DNA of 64,000 nucleotides from assembly GCF_030867145.1 (NCBI RefSeq), contig NC_134429.1, positions 20,135,115 to 20,199,114 of the forward strand. The letters are read 5' to 3'. The notes beneath the pieces were generated by a model. The model was not told where the DNA came from. It was given only the letters and a program-made list of their open reading frames with translations, and made no database searches. Below, piece after piece: positions 27,548 through 38,844 of this stretch (its first letter is position 1; every line of letters begins with the position of its first letter). Source of the DNA: Opisthocomus hoazin. Taxonomy: Eukaryota > Chordata > Aves > Opisthocomiformes > Opisthocomidae. Made by a program: the position numbers and the translations under genes.

Positions 27548-28075
27548 ATGAAAGGCCTGAAACAATACACAACCATTTCTACCACTAAAGTAAGAAGAAA
27601 TATGCCAGTCCTACACAATCCTGCATCATTTTTAGAGGAAGCAGAATTTTTCCCATGCTATCAGTCAACTGAAGTTCCCATCTTCAGTATTCTTTTTTCC
27701 CTTTCATCATCTGGTAGGTCACCTGTCAATATAACATGTTCAGTCATTGGTCTTTTTCCTCCTCAAAGCCAAAAAATAATTATGGATGGTGGTGATCGTT
27801 TTTATTTGATATCTATTCCTACTTTTAGGGACGTACACAATAATTGTTTCACCATCTGGAAACGGCACTTTGTTCTAGCAGAGGGAGAGGTCCATGAGAA
27901 GCAAGAAAAGAAAGCAAATCACAGCTACAAAACATTCCCAGTACCTAAAAGGATGATACTGAAGATACCTGTACGCGGCTTACGAAACTTGGTTCTAGTC
28001 TCAGATTACATACAGTTCTGCACAGCAAAGTCAGTGTACCCCTATACCTGTTCTTGTCAACGTGCAGGGTACTGA
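27548..28075 (+). other. Unexplained 175-codon ORF antisense to MORN1 intron
   Basis: The longest ORF in the AT-rich part of the window. It begins at an ATG 12 bases past a long T-rich tract ending TTTTTAG (27535), which resembles a splice acceptor, and ends at TGA 28073-28075. The product has mixed composition (for example FTIWKRHFVLAEGEV and KTFPVPKRMILKIPV), with no signal peptide, repeat or domain that I recognise. An ORF this long is uncommon but possible by chance in tens of kilobases. It is probably not a gene. Confidence 0.15.
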
Positions 28076-31000
28076 AATGAAAAATTCTATCTCCCTAGAT
28101 TATTCTAGTTTAGGTGATTCCAAAACCTTATATTTCTTTGTCCATGTCATACGTGCCTAAATCGGGCATCTTTACTTTTGAAATATGGTAATTATTACAG
28201 TGATGGGTTCACATAAAATTCCAGATAAAATGATCAAAATTACAATAAATACCTATCGGCTACAAGAAGCAGAAACTGCCAGCTGAAATGCAGGCCAGAT
28301 AATAACAATACACAATACATAATAAAATAGAGGAGAAACCTAATTATAGCTGCGGTTTCCCCTTGTCCCCGCACAGGAGAAGATATGAAATGCAAGATTT
28401 AAAATAACCTAATTTTGCAGAAATACTTTATTTATCACTGCCTTCAGGAAAGAGGAGGTAGAGTCAAAACTTTTTTTTCAGCACAATATTTGTCTGTAGT
28501 GGAAATTACTAACAATTCTTCAAAGAAGTCTCTGATGATCCTTAGGCTACCACTATTGATGATGTCAAGAGTTTTAGCACTACAGGCTTCAGTGGAGTAG
28601 AAAACATGGATGGAGAAGTAGGCTTTGAAGTTAGCTCAGAGAAGCTGACACAAAATATAGAATAACTCATGTTAAGGCTTGATCATGCAAACACAGATGT
28701 CGAAGGTAAAACTCCACTTGACCTCAAACATGAGTGGAATCAGGTCCTCAATAATGAATCAAAAATAAACAGATTGTTCTGAGTCTTCAAGATTTAAAAA
28801 AAAAAAATCAGTAAAGCTTAAAAAAAAAAAAAAAAGCACCTCATAGTCTTGTTATTCCCTTGTTTAATACAGATTCTGTCTGGTCAGCTGTCCAGACAGA
28901 GTATTCTCTAATATGATTAGAAAACAAGTATTCAGGGTTGGGGGTTTTTGTTTTGTTTTTAAACATATTTACAAGCTGCTGCTCCCAGTAATGGACATCA
29001 TCATCTAAGAAGCATAATCTTATTTCTGATACAAAATCTTGCTTAAGAAAACAAAATCACTCTTGCCACCCATGAAAAAAAAAATGTTTCATGCTTTTTC
29101 ACTGAAAACACTACTAACATGTATGTGACTGACCTATCACATTTTCTTTTAAGATATTCTCTCTCAGAAATACAAGTGGTGAGTCAGTTGTTATGGTAAC
29201 TTTTTTTTTTTAAACTAACATATGACAGCCTGTGTGTCATCTGATGCTGTTCCTGAAATCAGTTACACATTCACTTTTGTCAAATAGTCTAAAAAGGGCT
29301 TCTCTGATGAAGAACTAGTGGGGAGAAACCAGGACATTTTTCCCAAGCACCCTGCTTCAGCAGGTGTAAAATTGCTCTAAATCCTCACATTATAACATAT
29401 CCAGCTACATAAGAAAAGATGTAGGCTTGGCTTGGCCCTCCAGCACACTCCAAAGATAAATCATCGTATTTACCCTCCCCTTTTTTTGATAAGTGTCAAT
29501 GTATAAATTCCCACAGAAGATAATCTCTTTCTTCAAGTAACCTTTCTCACTACTGATTAATCTAAGGCTTCCATTAATCAAACTGAGTACTGTCAAGGAA
29601 AGGGCAATCCCAAACATTTCTGCTGAAGTTCTTTCTGTTACAGATTAGTATGCATTCTCCTGAATTATCAAGGCCATAATGAAAACTTTAGCACTATTAC
29701 AAACAAAATAATTTAAGCATGGAGTGGCACAAAATATTTTTTTCCCCTTCAGAGTATTTAGTTACATGCACCATTTTAATCCATTAAAGCACTTATTATG
29801 CGATTAAATTTTTGCATATACTCAACTTCTTGTTAGCTCAGAGCTATAATCTTACGATGTGAAGAGTAGCTCTTTCTTGTTAAGCAAACCACCTACAATT
29901 CCATGAGCTCCAATCTTGGAAATCCAGTCTGCCTGTCTTGTATCCTGCTTAGCCAGTAATTTTAATGTAGGTCTACCTGAACTATGATCTTTCTCCTTAA
30001 ATGACCAACTAATATTATCAGTTACTATTTCACTTAAGTGTGTTTTGTTCCTTATTCAAATCCAATGTTATCAGTTGAATACTCACAATGGTAAAATAAG
30101 AAGGGAATCCATTCATCCATAATAAACCTTTGAAAAAGTATCCCAATCAGACACACTTCCAGGGGAACTCTGTGGAATTAGTGGGTGAAGGAAGCAAAAG
30201 TATCCGGTAGTGATCAGCTTGAATTAGATGGCGGAATACTAAAGGCTAAGCACATGCAACCTAAAAACAGCAGGAGCCTAAACCTGGAACTTTTTACAGC
30301 TCCAATCTTCTAAACAATGAACCAGCGATATGTTTGAGTTGGCTTAATGCAAAAGCTCTGTACATTCCTAACCCTGGTTTCAATTGAAAGCTTGTTATTC
30401 GGTCGTGTAAATTCCCCTAAATTTAAGGCATGTAGCACAATAACATTCTTAAATCCAGAAATATGAAAAATATTTTAGCTGAGGCAGCAGAAATATGATG
30501 ATACGAGGCAAATGTAAAACAGGAATTACAACAACCTGGGCAACGAGCACCATTATGTCACTGATATCAGTGCGCAGAAATTTCTTTTTTTATTACACTA
30601 TGATGTCTTGTAATAACATCAAGAATATAGAGATCTTTCTTCAACACGCATGCACGGCTTCCATTAGTGTAGCACATTGAAATAACCAGGGTAACATTGT
30701 TACTCTAAGTCCATTTAGCAATATATCTAATTCTACTTTCAGCAGCCATTATTATCTTTCCTAAAAGTCTTGGAAAATAATTAATACCAAAACAAAAAAT
30801 GTTGTAAAAATACATCACTAGTAGTTATAAAAAAAAAAGCCCCAAAGAGGTATCATTAATATCAAGTTTATTAGCTTGGCCAACTTCATGAAACAATGCT
30901 TACCAATTGATTTATAGTAAAGACATATGTTACTAGATAGCAACTAAAGAGGCTTTCCAGTCAAATTACATCAAACACATCTTTCTTGGGTGTGGATCTC

Positions 31001-34000
31001 GCTACCTATTTGAAATATGGAAAAATATCCATATTTAAACAACAGCTACATATATGTTATTACTAAACAACAAATCCTCTTGGAAGTCTTTCACTGACAG
31101 TTCATCAATACTGCATAAAAACTGGACGTTTCTCCATCATTGCATGATTCTATCCATACTGCAGAGATGCGTGAAAGCCTCAAGGATCTCATCATTTACC
31201 CATCAGCAGAAGCTGTTCCCAAGGTATTCTGAGAGTTAGTCAACATTTCTCTCCAAAAGCAAAGATGAGGATAATCAGAAGAGATATCACTAGAGCAATG
31301 GCCAGAGAAAAGAATCTTTCAATGGCTCTTCAAGTGTTCTTCACTCTACTCTTTCTTCCTTTTCTTTCTTCCTGTCGCCCAGGCATCTTTTCCCACTCTT
31401 TCTACCACCTCTGTCTCACCTCATCTAACTTGCCTTCCAGGTCCAATTATTCCCATGTCCCTGACCAAACACACAATCTGTTCACTGAAATCATCATTTG
31501 ATTTCATAAAGGATCATTACTTAACTCTGAAAAGTCCCTCTATTTGTCTGCCAGGAACACTCAGAATGACAATTCTATCTTATGAGAAACCACTCTGGAC
31601 ATGACCTCAACACAACACTTAAAAAGTCAATTTAAAAATTAAAAAATAAAAGCCTAATTCTTTGAAATCCCAGAACCATAAAAACACTGTACTCAAACAC
31701 AATTCAGACAACAGAGTAGCAGAGTCTTCACATTTTCTAACCACTGAATCCCAAATACGGAAAACATTTGTGGTTGAGGGGTATTTAAGAACAGACTAGA
31801 ATTCTGTAGTCCCAGAAGTCCTGCTGAAGTAATGGTCACATTAAAGGACCATCACAAACAGGCACGTGTAGGGTAGCTTTGGGCAAACTTGACCTGTGAA
31901 CAAGAAGTCTAGAAATGAAAAATACCACATCCCAAAGGTCCACATTTGCTTCCTGTGACCTCACGTGGGATCAACAGCACCTGAGCTTATAATCCTTCTC
32001 CCTTTCATAGAAAACCGATTACTTATATACATAATTATACAAAATATTTGAAGTCTAAAAACACATGGAAACAAATCTGCAGTCTCAGAGAATATGGAGT
32101 AATACTACTACTATTCTCATTTTGGAAGCACACCAGGAATGAAGCGTCTACCTGACCTACATTAGGGTTTTTGTGGAAGGATGACATCTGGAAATACTGT
32201 GCCAGAACTCTACCCCCACTCTTTCTGTTTCAGTGTCCCACAAAAGGAAGAATCTGATTTTTTGTGTGTGACCCCAAGACGTGGTAATGAATTGCCCTTG
32301 GAACAAGCCAACCGAAAGGAGGACATATTTACTTTATAGTGGTAATTTTGGGATATCTTAAATACTTCAGGTGTTAAGTAAATGTTTTTCATTTATTTCA
32401 GTGAATTAAAAACAACTGAAAAAGGACAAAATAGAACTCTATGAATGAGTAATTTTCTTGTAAATCATGCATGCCAGTGTGACAATCAAAATAAGAGCAG
32501 GACAGCAGGAGACAGCATGATGGCTAGGATGAACACGTGTGTGGCTGTTGCACAGTCACTTTGTTGTTCCATCTTTTTACAGGATGCAAGAATGTTTCAA
32601 AATTATGGCAAATGAAGCAATTTTTTTACATATATTATTCCGCACTCTCACAGGGCACAGCAAAGTGGATCAACTAGCACAGGTACACACGCACATGCAC
32701 CCAAGGATGTACACCCAAGTAGTCACACTGCAAAAAAACTATGATTGACTGCCTGTAACAGGATGCCTTGAATCCCCAGAACTATCTTTAGCTCAGTGAG
32801 CTACGTAAAAGAATTACTGTTTTTTGTTTTCAAGTCCTAATATTTAAAGCAAAACACATTTTCTACATTTCCTCTGCAATGTTATCTTTACAAATACACT
32901 GAAATGCCTCCTCTAAAAGTGCTCTTTTTCCGTTGCGACACATGATATCCTATCCAGAGAGTCACCAAAGATTTGTTTCTAATTGATTAAATTGCATGAG
33001 TCAGACAGGATTTGCACATGGACTGCAAAAGCAACTGCCTGTTTTTCATGCATGTCACAAAGTGGCACATTGCTAGGACAGTTACCTTTGCAGTTCCAGC
33101 TACCAAGTGGTGAACAAAAAGCCTCCTCAGAAGCATCAAATTTGAAACCCCAAATCAAAGTCACTGACTCTCATGATTTTATTACACAGCCAGCAGTATT
33201 TTGTGGTTTTTTTTCTTAAACCTCTTAATTGCAATTAGGAGATCAAGAGAAAGTGTTGTGTCTTCTAGTGTTATGTCTAGGATACAGAGTAAGACTTTGT
33301 CAATTTGATGTTTCAAATATCAGAATAAATAGAACCCAAATTCACCACCTTTAGAATCTTAATATAATAAGCCAAATCAGGTGGTGGGTGTTTCTGAAGG
33401 AAAAGTGGTTGGTTTGACTCTCAACTCCTCACTGCTTGGACTGGCAGTACTAGAACTGGTTACTCCAGCATCAAATTAATTCACAGGTTAAAGCTTGCTG
33501 GTTGTTCGTTCACCAAGAATTATAAATCAGACGTGACAGGAAACAAAAGAATATTCAAGTCAGGAAGAAAATAAAAACTTCTGGCTGCGCTGTCTGCTTG
33601 AACATTTTATATCAATTTAAAATGGCTTTCATGCAGACATAAAAGCATATATGGCTGAATATTTCCGATTCTTTCTGAAACTAGCACTCCCACAGTTTAA
33701 GATACTGTAACTGCTGCATTTATGGGACCAGTTTCACATGCCAGTCAAAGTTGTTACTACAAGTATGTGAACTACCAGCAGTATTTATGAACATCAGTGA
33801 AGGGTATAAAAACTGGACTCCAGATTCAAATTTTAGGCCCTATTTCATTCTTAGTAAATGAATTAAGACTGTAGAAATTATTACTTGAACTCTTGACCTT
33901 ACTGCACACCAGTATATTTTGCCTGATTAAAATAACTCAAAAGATACCCCAGGAAGAATAGATTTCTCTTACAAAATAGAATCAATGTCATGAAATTGTT

Positions 34001-34161
34001 TTTTTTTTCTATTTATTATGTGAAATCCAGCATTGAGCTAAGAAAAAAAAAAAAAATCACTTAAGAACTGCCTTTTTGTATTACTGCTAAGCAAAAATAC
34101 TTCTTCATTTTTCATTTAACTAAAAATCTGAGCAGTCACCAAATCGTTTATCCTTACTTAC

Positions 34162-34229
34162 CATGCTGGCTGCTCGAAGCATCTCCTGCTCCATACAGGG
34201 CATCAGATCCAGATTCTGGCTCCATCTCC
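34162..34229 (-). CDS. Exon-like segment, probably MORN1
   Basis: A 68-nt segment with acceptor AATCCCTAAG (AG at 34231-34230) and a consensus donor CATG|GTAAGT (GT at 34161-34160). It enters in phase 1, continuing from the MORN exon at 38749 (YPA then G), and exits in phase 0 into the exon at 16684. The peptide includes RWSQNLDLMPCMEQEMLRA. An upstream AG (CTGTTATTAG) gives a longer exon, but its correct frame is stopped, so the shorter form is preferred. A methionine-rich helical character suggests a linker. I did not recognise it from mammals. Confidence 0.5.
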
Positions 34230-37200
34230 CTTAGGGATTGGTAACTCAGCCAGTGCAAGTCCAGAATTGCTAATAACAGAAATAGTAGGTATCAGTTCCC
34301 AGTTTCCAGATGAACATATGTCAAAAGACAGCTTATACAAACAATCCAGTGAAAGAAAATAGTTTTGACGTTTTTGTTTGTTTGTGCTGATAGATTTTAA
34401 AATCTTAATTAAGTCCAAATATAAGAATAAATTCACCATGACAGCTATTACATACTCAGTATATTACATTTACAGCTGGGTATACAGCAGAAAACATGCA
34501 TTAAGCATAATATTGAGAACTACCTGTCCAACAACTTAAGCCTATTAGATTTTGTCAAACTGGAGATACAGTTGAGGAATGGGGATGCACTGAGGTCACT
34601 CCCTGTGTTTTCCAAGTTCTGTTGAAGTGTTGCATAAACTTAAAGCAGTGACTTCCCTAATAAACAAAGACTCAAGTTTCACAGCTTCAAATAAATATTT
34701 CACTGTAGACTCTATTTCATCTGGTACTGTACTTCAAAAAATTATTGTTCAGTATCTACATTTCTGACATTGAGTTATTATCCTTGACAGGGAAAAAAAG
34801 AAAATTGTTGCTACAAAAATATACAGAGAAACGAAATGCTGGGTAAGATTTCCAAAACAAATTTCAGTGAGGTTTAATGGTTCTTGGCTTCTTAGAAGTA
34901 CTAACACATTCACCAGTTTCCAGGTACTTTAGTGGATTTATCAATACTTCAGAAACCAATTATTAATTTAGGACTGCAAATCAGTATTTATAAGGATGAT
35001 TTTTTATGGTCCTGTTTTTGGCAGGCAAAGCTTGCTGTATTGCCTTGATTAGAGAATCCTTCCTTGAACAGTCAGAAGCCACCAGCTGGTGGCAGGGGAC
35101 AGCAGTAAACAACTTGGACTTTTTAAAGGTTGAATGTTACATTATAAAAGTATATTTGACAATCACAAAAACATCTCAGCATATAAAAAAGGTATTTGCT
35201 ATTATTTTTAGGGTATAACACCTGCACATTTGTTGTAAATTACAAAGTTAGCATAGTAACTACCCAGTTTTAGATTACTGCATACACATATTAATCAAGG
35301 GAAATACATAACGAATTTGGCTCTTCCCCACACTACGTACACAGGAGTTCACTGTTTTCCTCTCAGTTTCTTCAATTAACTCAAATAAGTTGGTAGCAGA
35401 ACTTGGTGGGATTCAGTGGTTTCTGATGCCAGCCCAGATCTCCAGACCATAACTATTTATAGCTGATAATCAAAATAACAATGAATAAATGATTAGTATG
35501 TCACAATTATACATCAATTATCTCTTACTGTTACTGTGTCACAATGTTATGAGTTCAAGAAAAGTTTTTCAGTCAGAGTAGAAAACAATCTTACTGTACT
35601 TCTTACTCACAAACGCAACAGAACTCTATTTTGGCCAGCAGCATTAAATAGAGGAAAGTAAATGGCTGATGACAACAACTAATGGTAAAATTAAGAACAA
35701 TTTTTAAAATTACAAGTCAGGTGAAAGAAAATCTCAATCAATTTGGAAGCAACTGATTGGAATGATCCATTGCAGCTTTATTTGTTCTATCTTTCATAGC
35801 ACTTGTGGTGGGCTGACCATGGCTGGCTGCCAGATGCCCACCCAACAGCACTCTCGCTCCCTCTCCTCAACAGTACAGTGGGAAGAAAATAAGATGAAAA
35901 GGCTCATTGGACAAGATAAAGACAGGGAGATGGTTTACCGATTACTAGCGTGGGCAAAACAGGCTCAGGGAAAATTATTTGTTGCAAATTAAGATAGGCT
36001 TGGATAGTGAGAGACAAAGATAAATTAAAACAACATCTTCCCCCTCATCTCCAGCCCTTTTTTCCCAGCCTCAACCTCACTCCTTCATTCCCAGCTACAC
36101 TGCCTCCCCCGAGTGGTACAGGGGGATGAGGAACGGGGAGTTGTGCTCAGTCCATAACAGTTCCTCTCTGCTGCTCCTTCCTCCTCACGTTTTTCCCCCG
36201 CTCCAGCACAGGTCCTCCATGAGTCGCAGCTCCTGTCAGGAGAACCTGCTCCTGCATGGGCTTTCCATGGGCTGCAGTTCCTTCAAGAAACATCCACCTG
36301 CTCTGGTGTGGGGTCCTCCATGGGTTGCAGTGGGAATATCTGTTCCGCTGTGGTCCTCTTCATGGGCTGCACAGAAATGCCTGCTCCACCGTGGTTTCTC
36401 CCAAAACTTCCACAGGCTGCAGGAAGCACATCTGCTTTGACACCTGGCCAACCTCCTCCCCACTCCTCCTTCTCTCACCTCGGTCTCCACAGGATTGTTT
36501 CTCATACTTTTCCCCCCCTCATTCCTCACTATTGTGCAGTGTTTTACCCTTTCCTAAATACCTTTTCAAGGGGTGCCGCCAGCTTTGCTGATGGGCACAG
36601 CTTCAGGCAGCATCAGGTGTATTGCAGGGCCAGCTGGAACCAGTTGTCCCCAGCACAAGGTAAACCCTGGCCTCTTCCAACAGAGGCCACCCATGCAGCC
36701 CTTGTCAAAACCTTGCCATGTTAACCAGCATTAAAAGTTACTTCAGTTAAAATATTATTCAGAGGGAAAAATCCATGAAGAGTAAGTTGGGGGGTTTTTT
36801 GCTCATAATTTTATCTGTATGTTGCTTGTTTAACAATGGACTCAGAACAGCAGGTTCTCACATTAAGCACCTATAAAATTTATTCTCTCATTATTGTTGT
36901 TTCAGGGAACAGGAGAAAGTGAAGGAAATAATTCTGATGCTGACTATCTCCTGAGACAACTACCGTAAAATTAAAGGAATCATATGTTCAAAGTAAAGTA
37001 ATACAAATGCAGCTCAGCAACTAAACAGTTCACTCACATACGTAAAAATCACTTAAAGCTTTGGTAGATAGATTTGTTTGCAAAGTTCCAACAGAAAGCT
37101 AGCAAAAGCGTACAGTCAAAATGCTGCTCAAGACATCCAGAGTCTCCAACCCTTGTGAACGCGAATGCCTCACAAAGACAGAGCAAACAATATCATCTGT

Positions 37201-38748
37201 ACTTGGCTGGGACAATAATGACATTAAAGCAAACCTGTCTTCCCAGAAGGATGGAAAGAAGATATACATTCATTCCTTTTAATGAAGGCAGTTTCTTCAC
37301 AAAAGCCAAGCTATCATTCTGCCTGAAATACTTCTCTATTTACCTAAGTCCTCTGAGTAACTGTGACTTCCACAAAAACACATTTTAAAAAGATTTAAAA
37401 AACAATGAAGTTTTAGCGATAAACAGGAATATCATGCTTTCTTAATACAGAATGTAAATGATTGCACTGCTGAGAAAAGGGAAAATTAAGTCTTTTAAGT
37501 ACCCAATGAACAGGAGTGGAACAAATTTTCTCTCTTCAAATATATCCTTATAGTAATCTGAAGAGAATACTTCCATGATTGTGTAGCGATTTCTTCAAGA
37601 CCAATTCAATTCCTTATTGTTCGGCTTACAGTGCCAGAAAAAAAGGCCTGTTAAAGTTAACATCTGCTAACTAATCATGAAACAGACCATCACAACATTT
37701 TATAGGGTTTGAACATAGCTATGAATTTTGATTACTATCAACTTTGACTGGATTAAAGAAGCACTTTACTGCGAAACTTACAAAACCTACAAAAACTTAC
37801 TCCTTTATAGGAAATGCTGCTAAAAATAAACATTTTCCTTCTGGGTTCAGAAAATCTGACCTAGCATTACAGGTATGTCTAATATTAAAGACAGAAACAA
37901 GTCAACTAGGTGAATTGTATTCTTCTAAGTTTTTTTGATTAAGCATTTAATTTTAGAGTGTTAACATCCTACAGTAGAGATTCTGACATGCAAATATTCT
38001 CAAGATGGGCTGCTGCACAGATCTCTTGAGTTTCATGCCATATGTTTTGCTGCGTTTCAAGTGTTTTGGATCATTTCCTTTGAGGCAATACACTCATATT
38101 CGGGTGAGGCAACACAAGAATTTACTTACGAGCATCTCTTGACCAGCTGCACTCAAGTTGGAACTACTATATTCTGTGTAAACAGTCCCCTCATGCAGAA
38201 GTCAATTGGATTAGAAAAGCTTTCTAGCAAGCCATTGAGTCCGTATCTTTGCGTGATGATGGTGTTCATTTCTGCTCCGTGCTTAACAAATTATAACCTG
38301 CTGAGCAATCCTTTACTATTTCCAATGACATAATTTAAACTAACTGGGATCACTCTTATACACACACACACCATGCATGCACACAGAGTTTGTTTCTCTT
38401 GCTATCTTTCCAACTTTTTCATTCCAAAATACTTTCACTTTAAAACTAAAAATCCACATTATTAAAACCAAACAACTCTCCCTCATTGCAAGAATAAAAA
38501 TCCATTACAAGAACACGCGAGACCTCACTATAGTTCTGCATTAATTTGAACGAACAGCTCCCACCCTTCAGGAAAGGTCTTGGTCAAATAGCTATCCCCC
38601 TTGTGCCAGAGAACTACGCATTCTAGGAGAACTGAGTACTCAGAGGATGCTAAACACTACAGTCAGATCATATTAATCAAAAGAGGGACAAGCAAAGCAT
38701 TATGTCAAAGACTTGTTAATAACTAGAGAGCACAATGAATGTACGTAC
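34230..38748 (-). other. MORN1 intron with LTR insertion
   Basis: AT-rich intron carrying the LTR at 35804-36730. Mammalian MORN1 encodes a further segment directly after the repeats (remembered as containing ILGPEV). I could not find it here, so it is absent, very diverged, or on a small exon I missed. Confidence 0.45.
35804..36730 (+). mobile_element. Solo LTR of an avian endogenous retrovirus
   Basis: A GC-richer 0.93 kb block inside AT-rich intron, beginning TGTGGTGGGCTGACC and ending near CCTTGCCATGTTAACCAGCA. Its internal blocks are typical of an LTR family abundant in songbirds and other Neoaves: CTGGCTGCCAGATGCCCACC, GACAGGGAGATGG, GGCAAAACAGGCTC, and repeated CTGCTCC...TGGGCTGCAG modules. 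No gag, pol or env sequence adjoins it and no second LTR is seen, so it reads as a solo LTR left by recombination. I could not match a target-site duplication at the chosen ends, so the ends are approximate. The ORFs inside it are by-products of its GC content. Confidence 0.75.
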
Positions 38749-38844
38749 CAGCAGGGTAGCCATTGATCCACAGTCCATCACAGATGTCACCAGAACAATT
38801 AAGTATCTCACTCTGTTCACTGAATACGTCATTTCTCCACTGCC
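38749..38844 (-). CDS. MORN1: MORN1 exon with the last MORN repeat
   Basis: A 96-nt exon, phase 1 in and phase 1 out. The acceptor is TTTAAAAG (AG at 38846-38845) and the donor is GCTG|GTACGT (GT at 38748-38747). The reading GQWRNDVFSEQSEIL...GLWINGYPA aligns with the remembered mammalian GQWHSDVFSGLGSM...GLWINGHPA. It is open, but the YYG of the repeat core reads CDG and the G-x-G turn is lost, so the repeat itself is eroded. The clear match at both ends makes the assignment firm. Confidence 0.75.

Larger units (their letters stand above)
16685..34161 (-). other. Large MORN1 intron
   Basis: A 17.5 kb AT-rich intron. Identified contents are the CR1 fragment at 20189-20330 and an unexplained 175-codon plus-strand ORF at 27548-28075. 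There are short TA and CA runs near 22105-22120, 22634-22645 and 27128-27138, and scattered poly-A/T tracts (25413-25430, 28798-28835). No other gene is supported. Confidence 0.5.

Noticed and set aside
32210-32392. Minus-strand ORF whose start (YLTPEVFKIS...YKVNM) loosely resembles the mammalian MORN1 segment after the repeats
   Set aside because: There is no acceptor, a stop lies directly upstream, the position is on the wrong side of the exon at 34162, and the resemblance is short.
36126-36724. Overlapping 97-138 codon ORFs on both strands at 36.1-36.7 kb
   Set aside because: They lie within the LTR and match no retroviral protein. LTRs of this type are non-coding.
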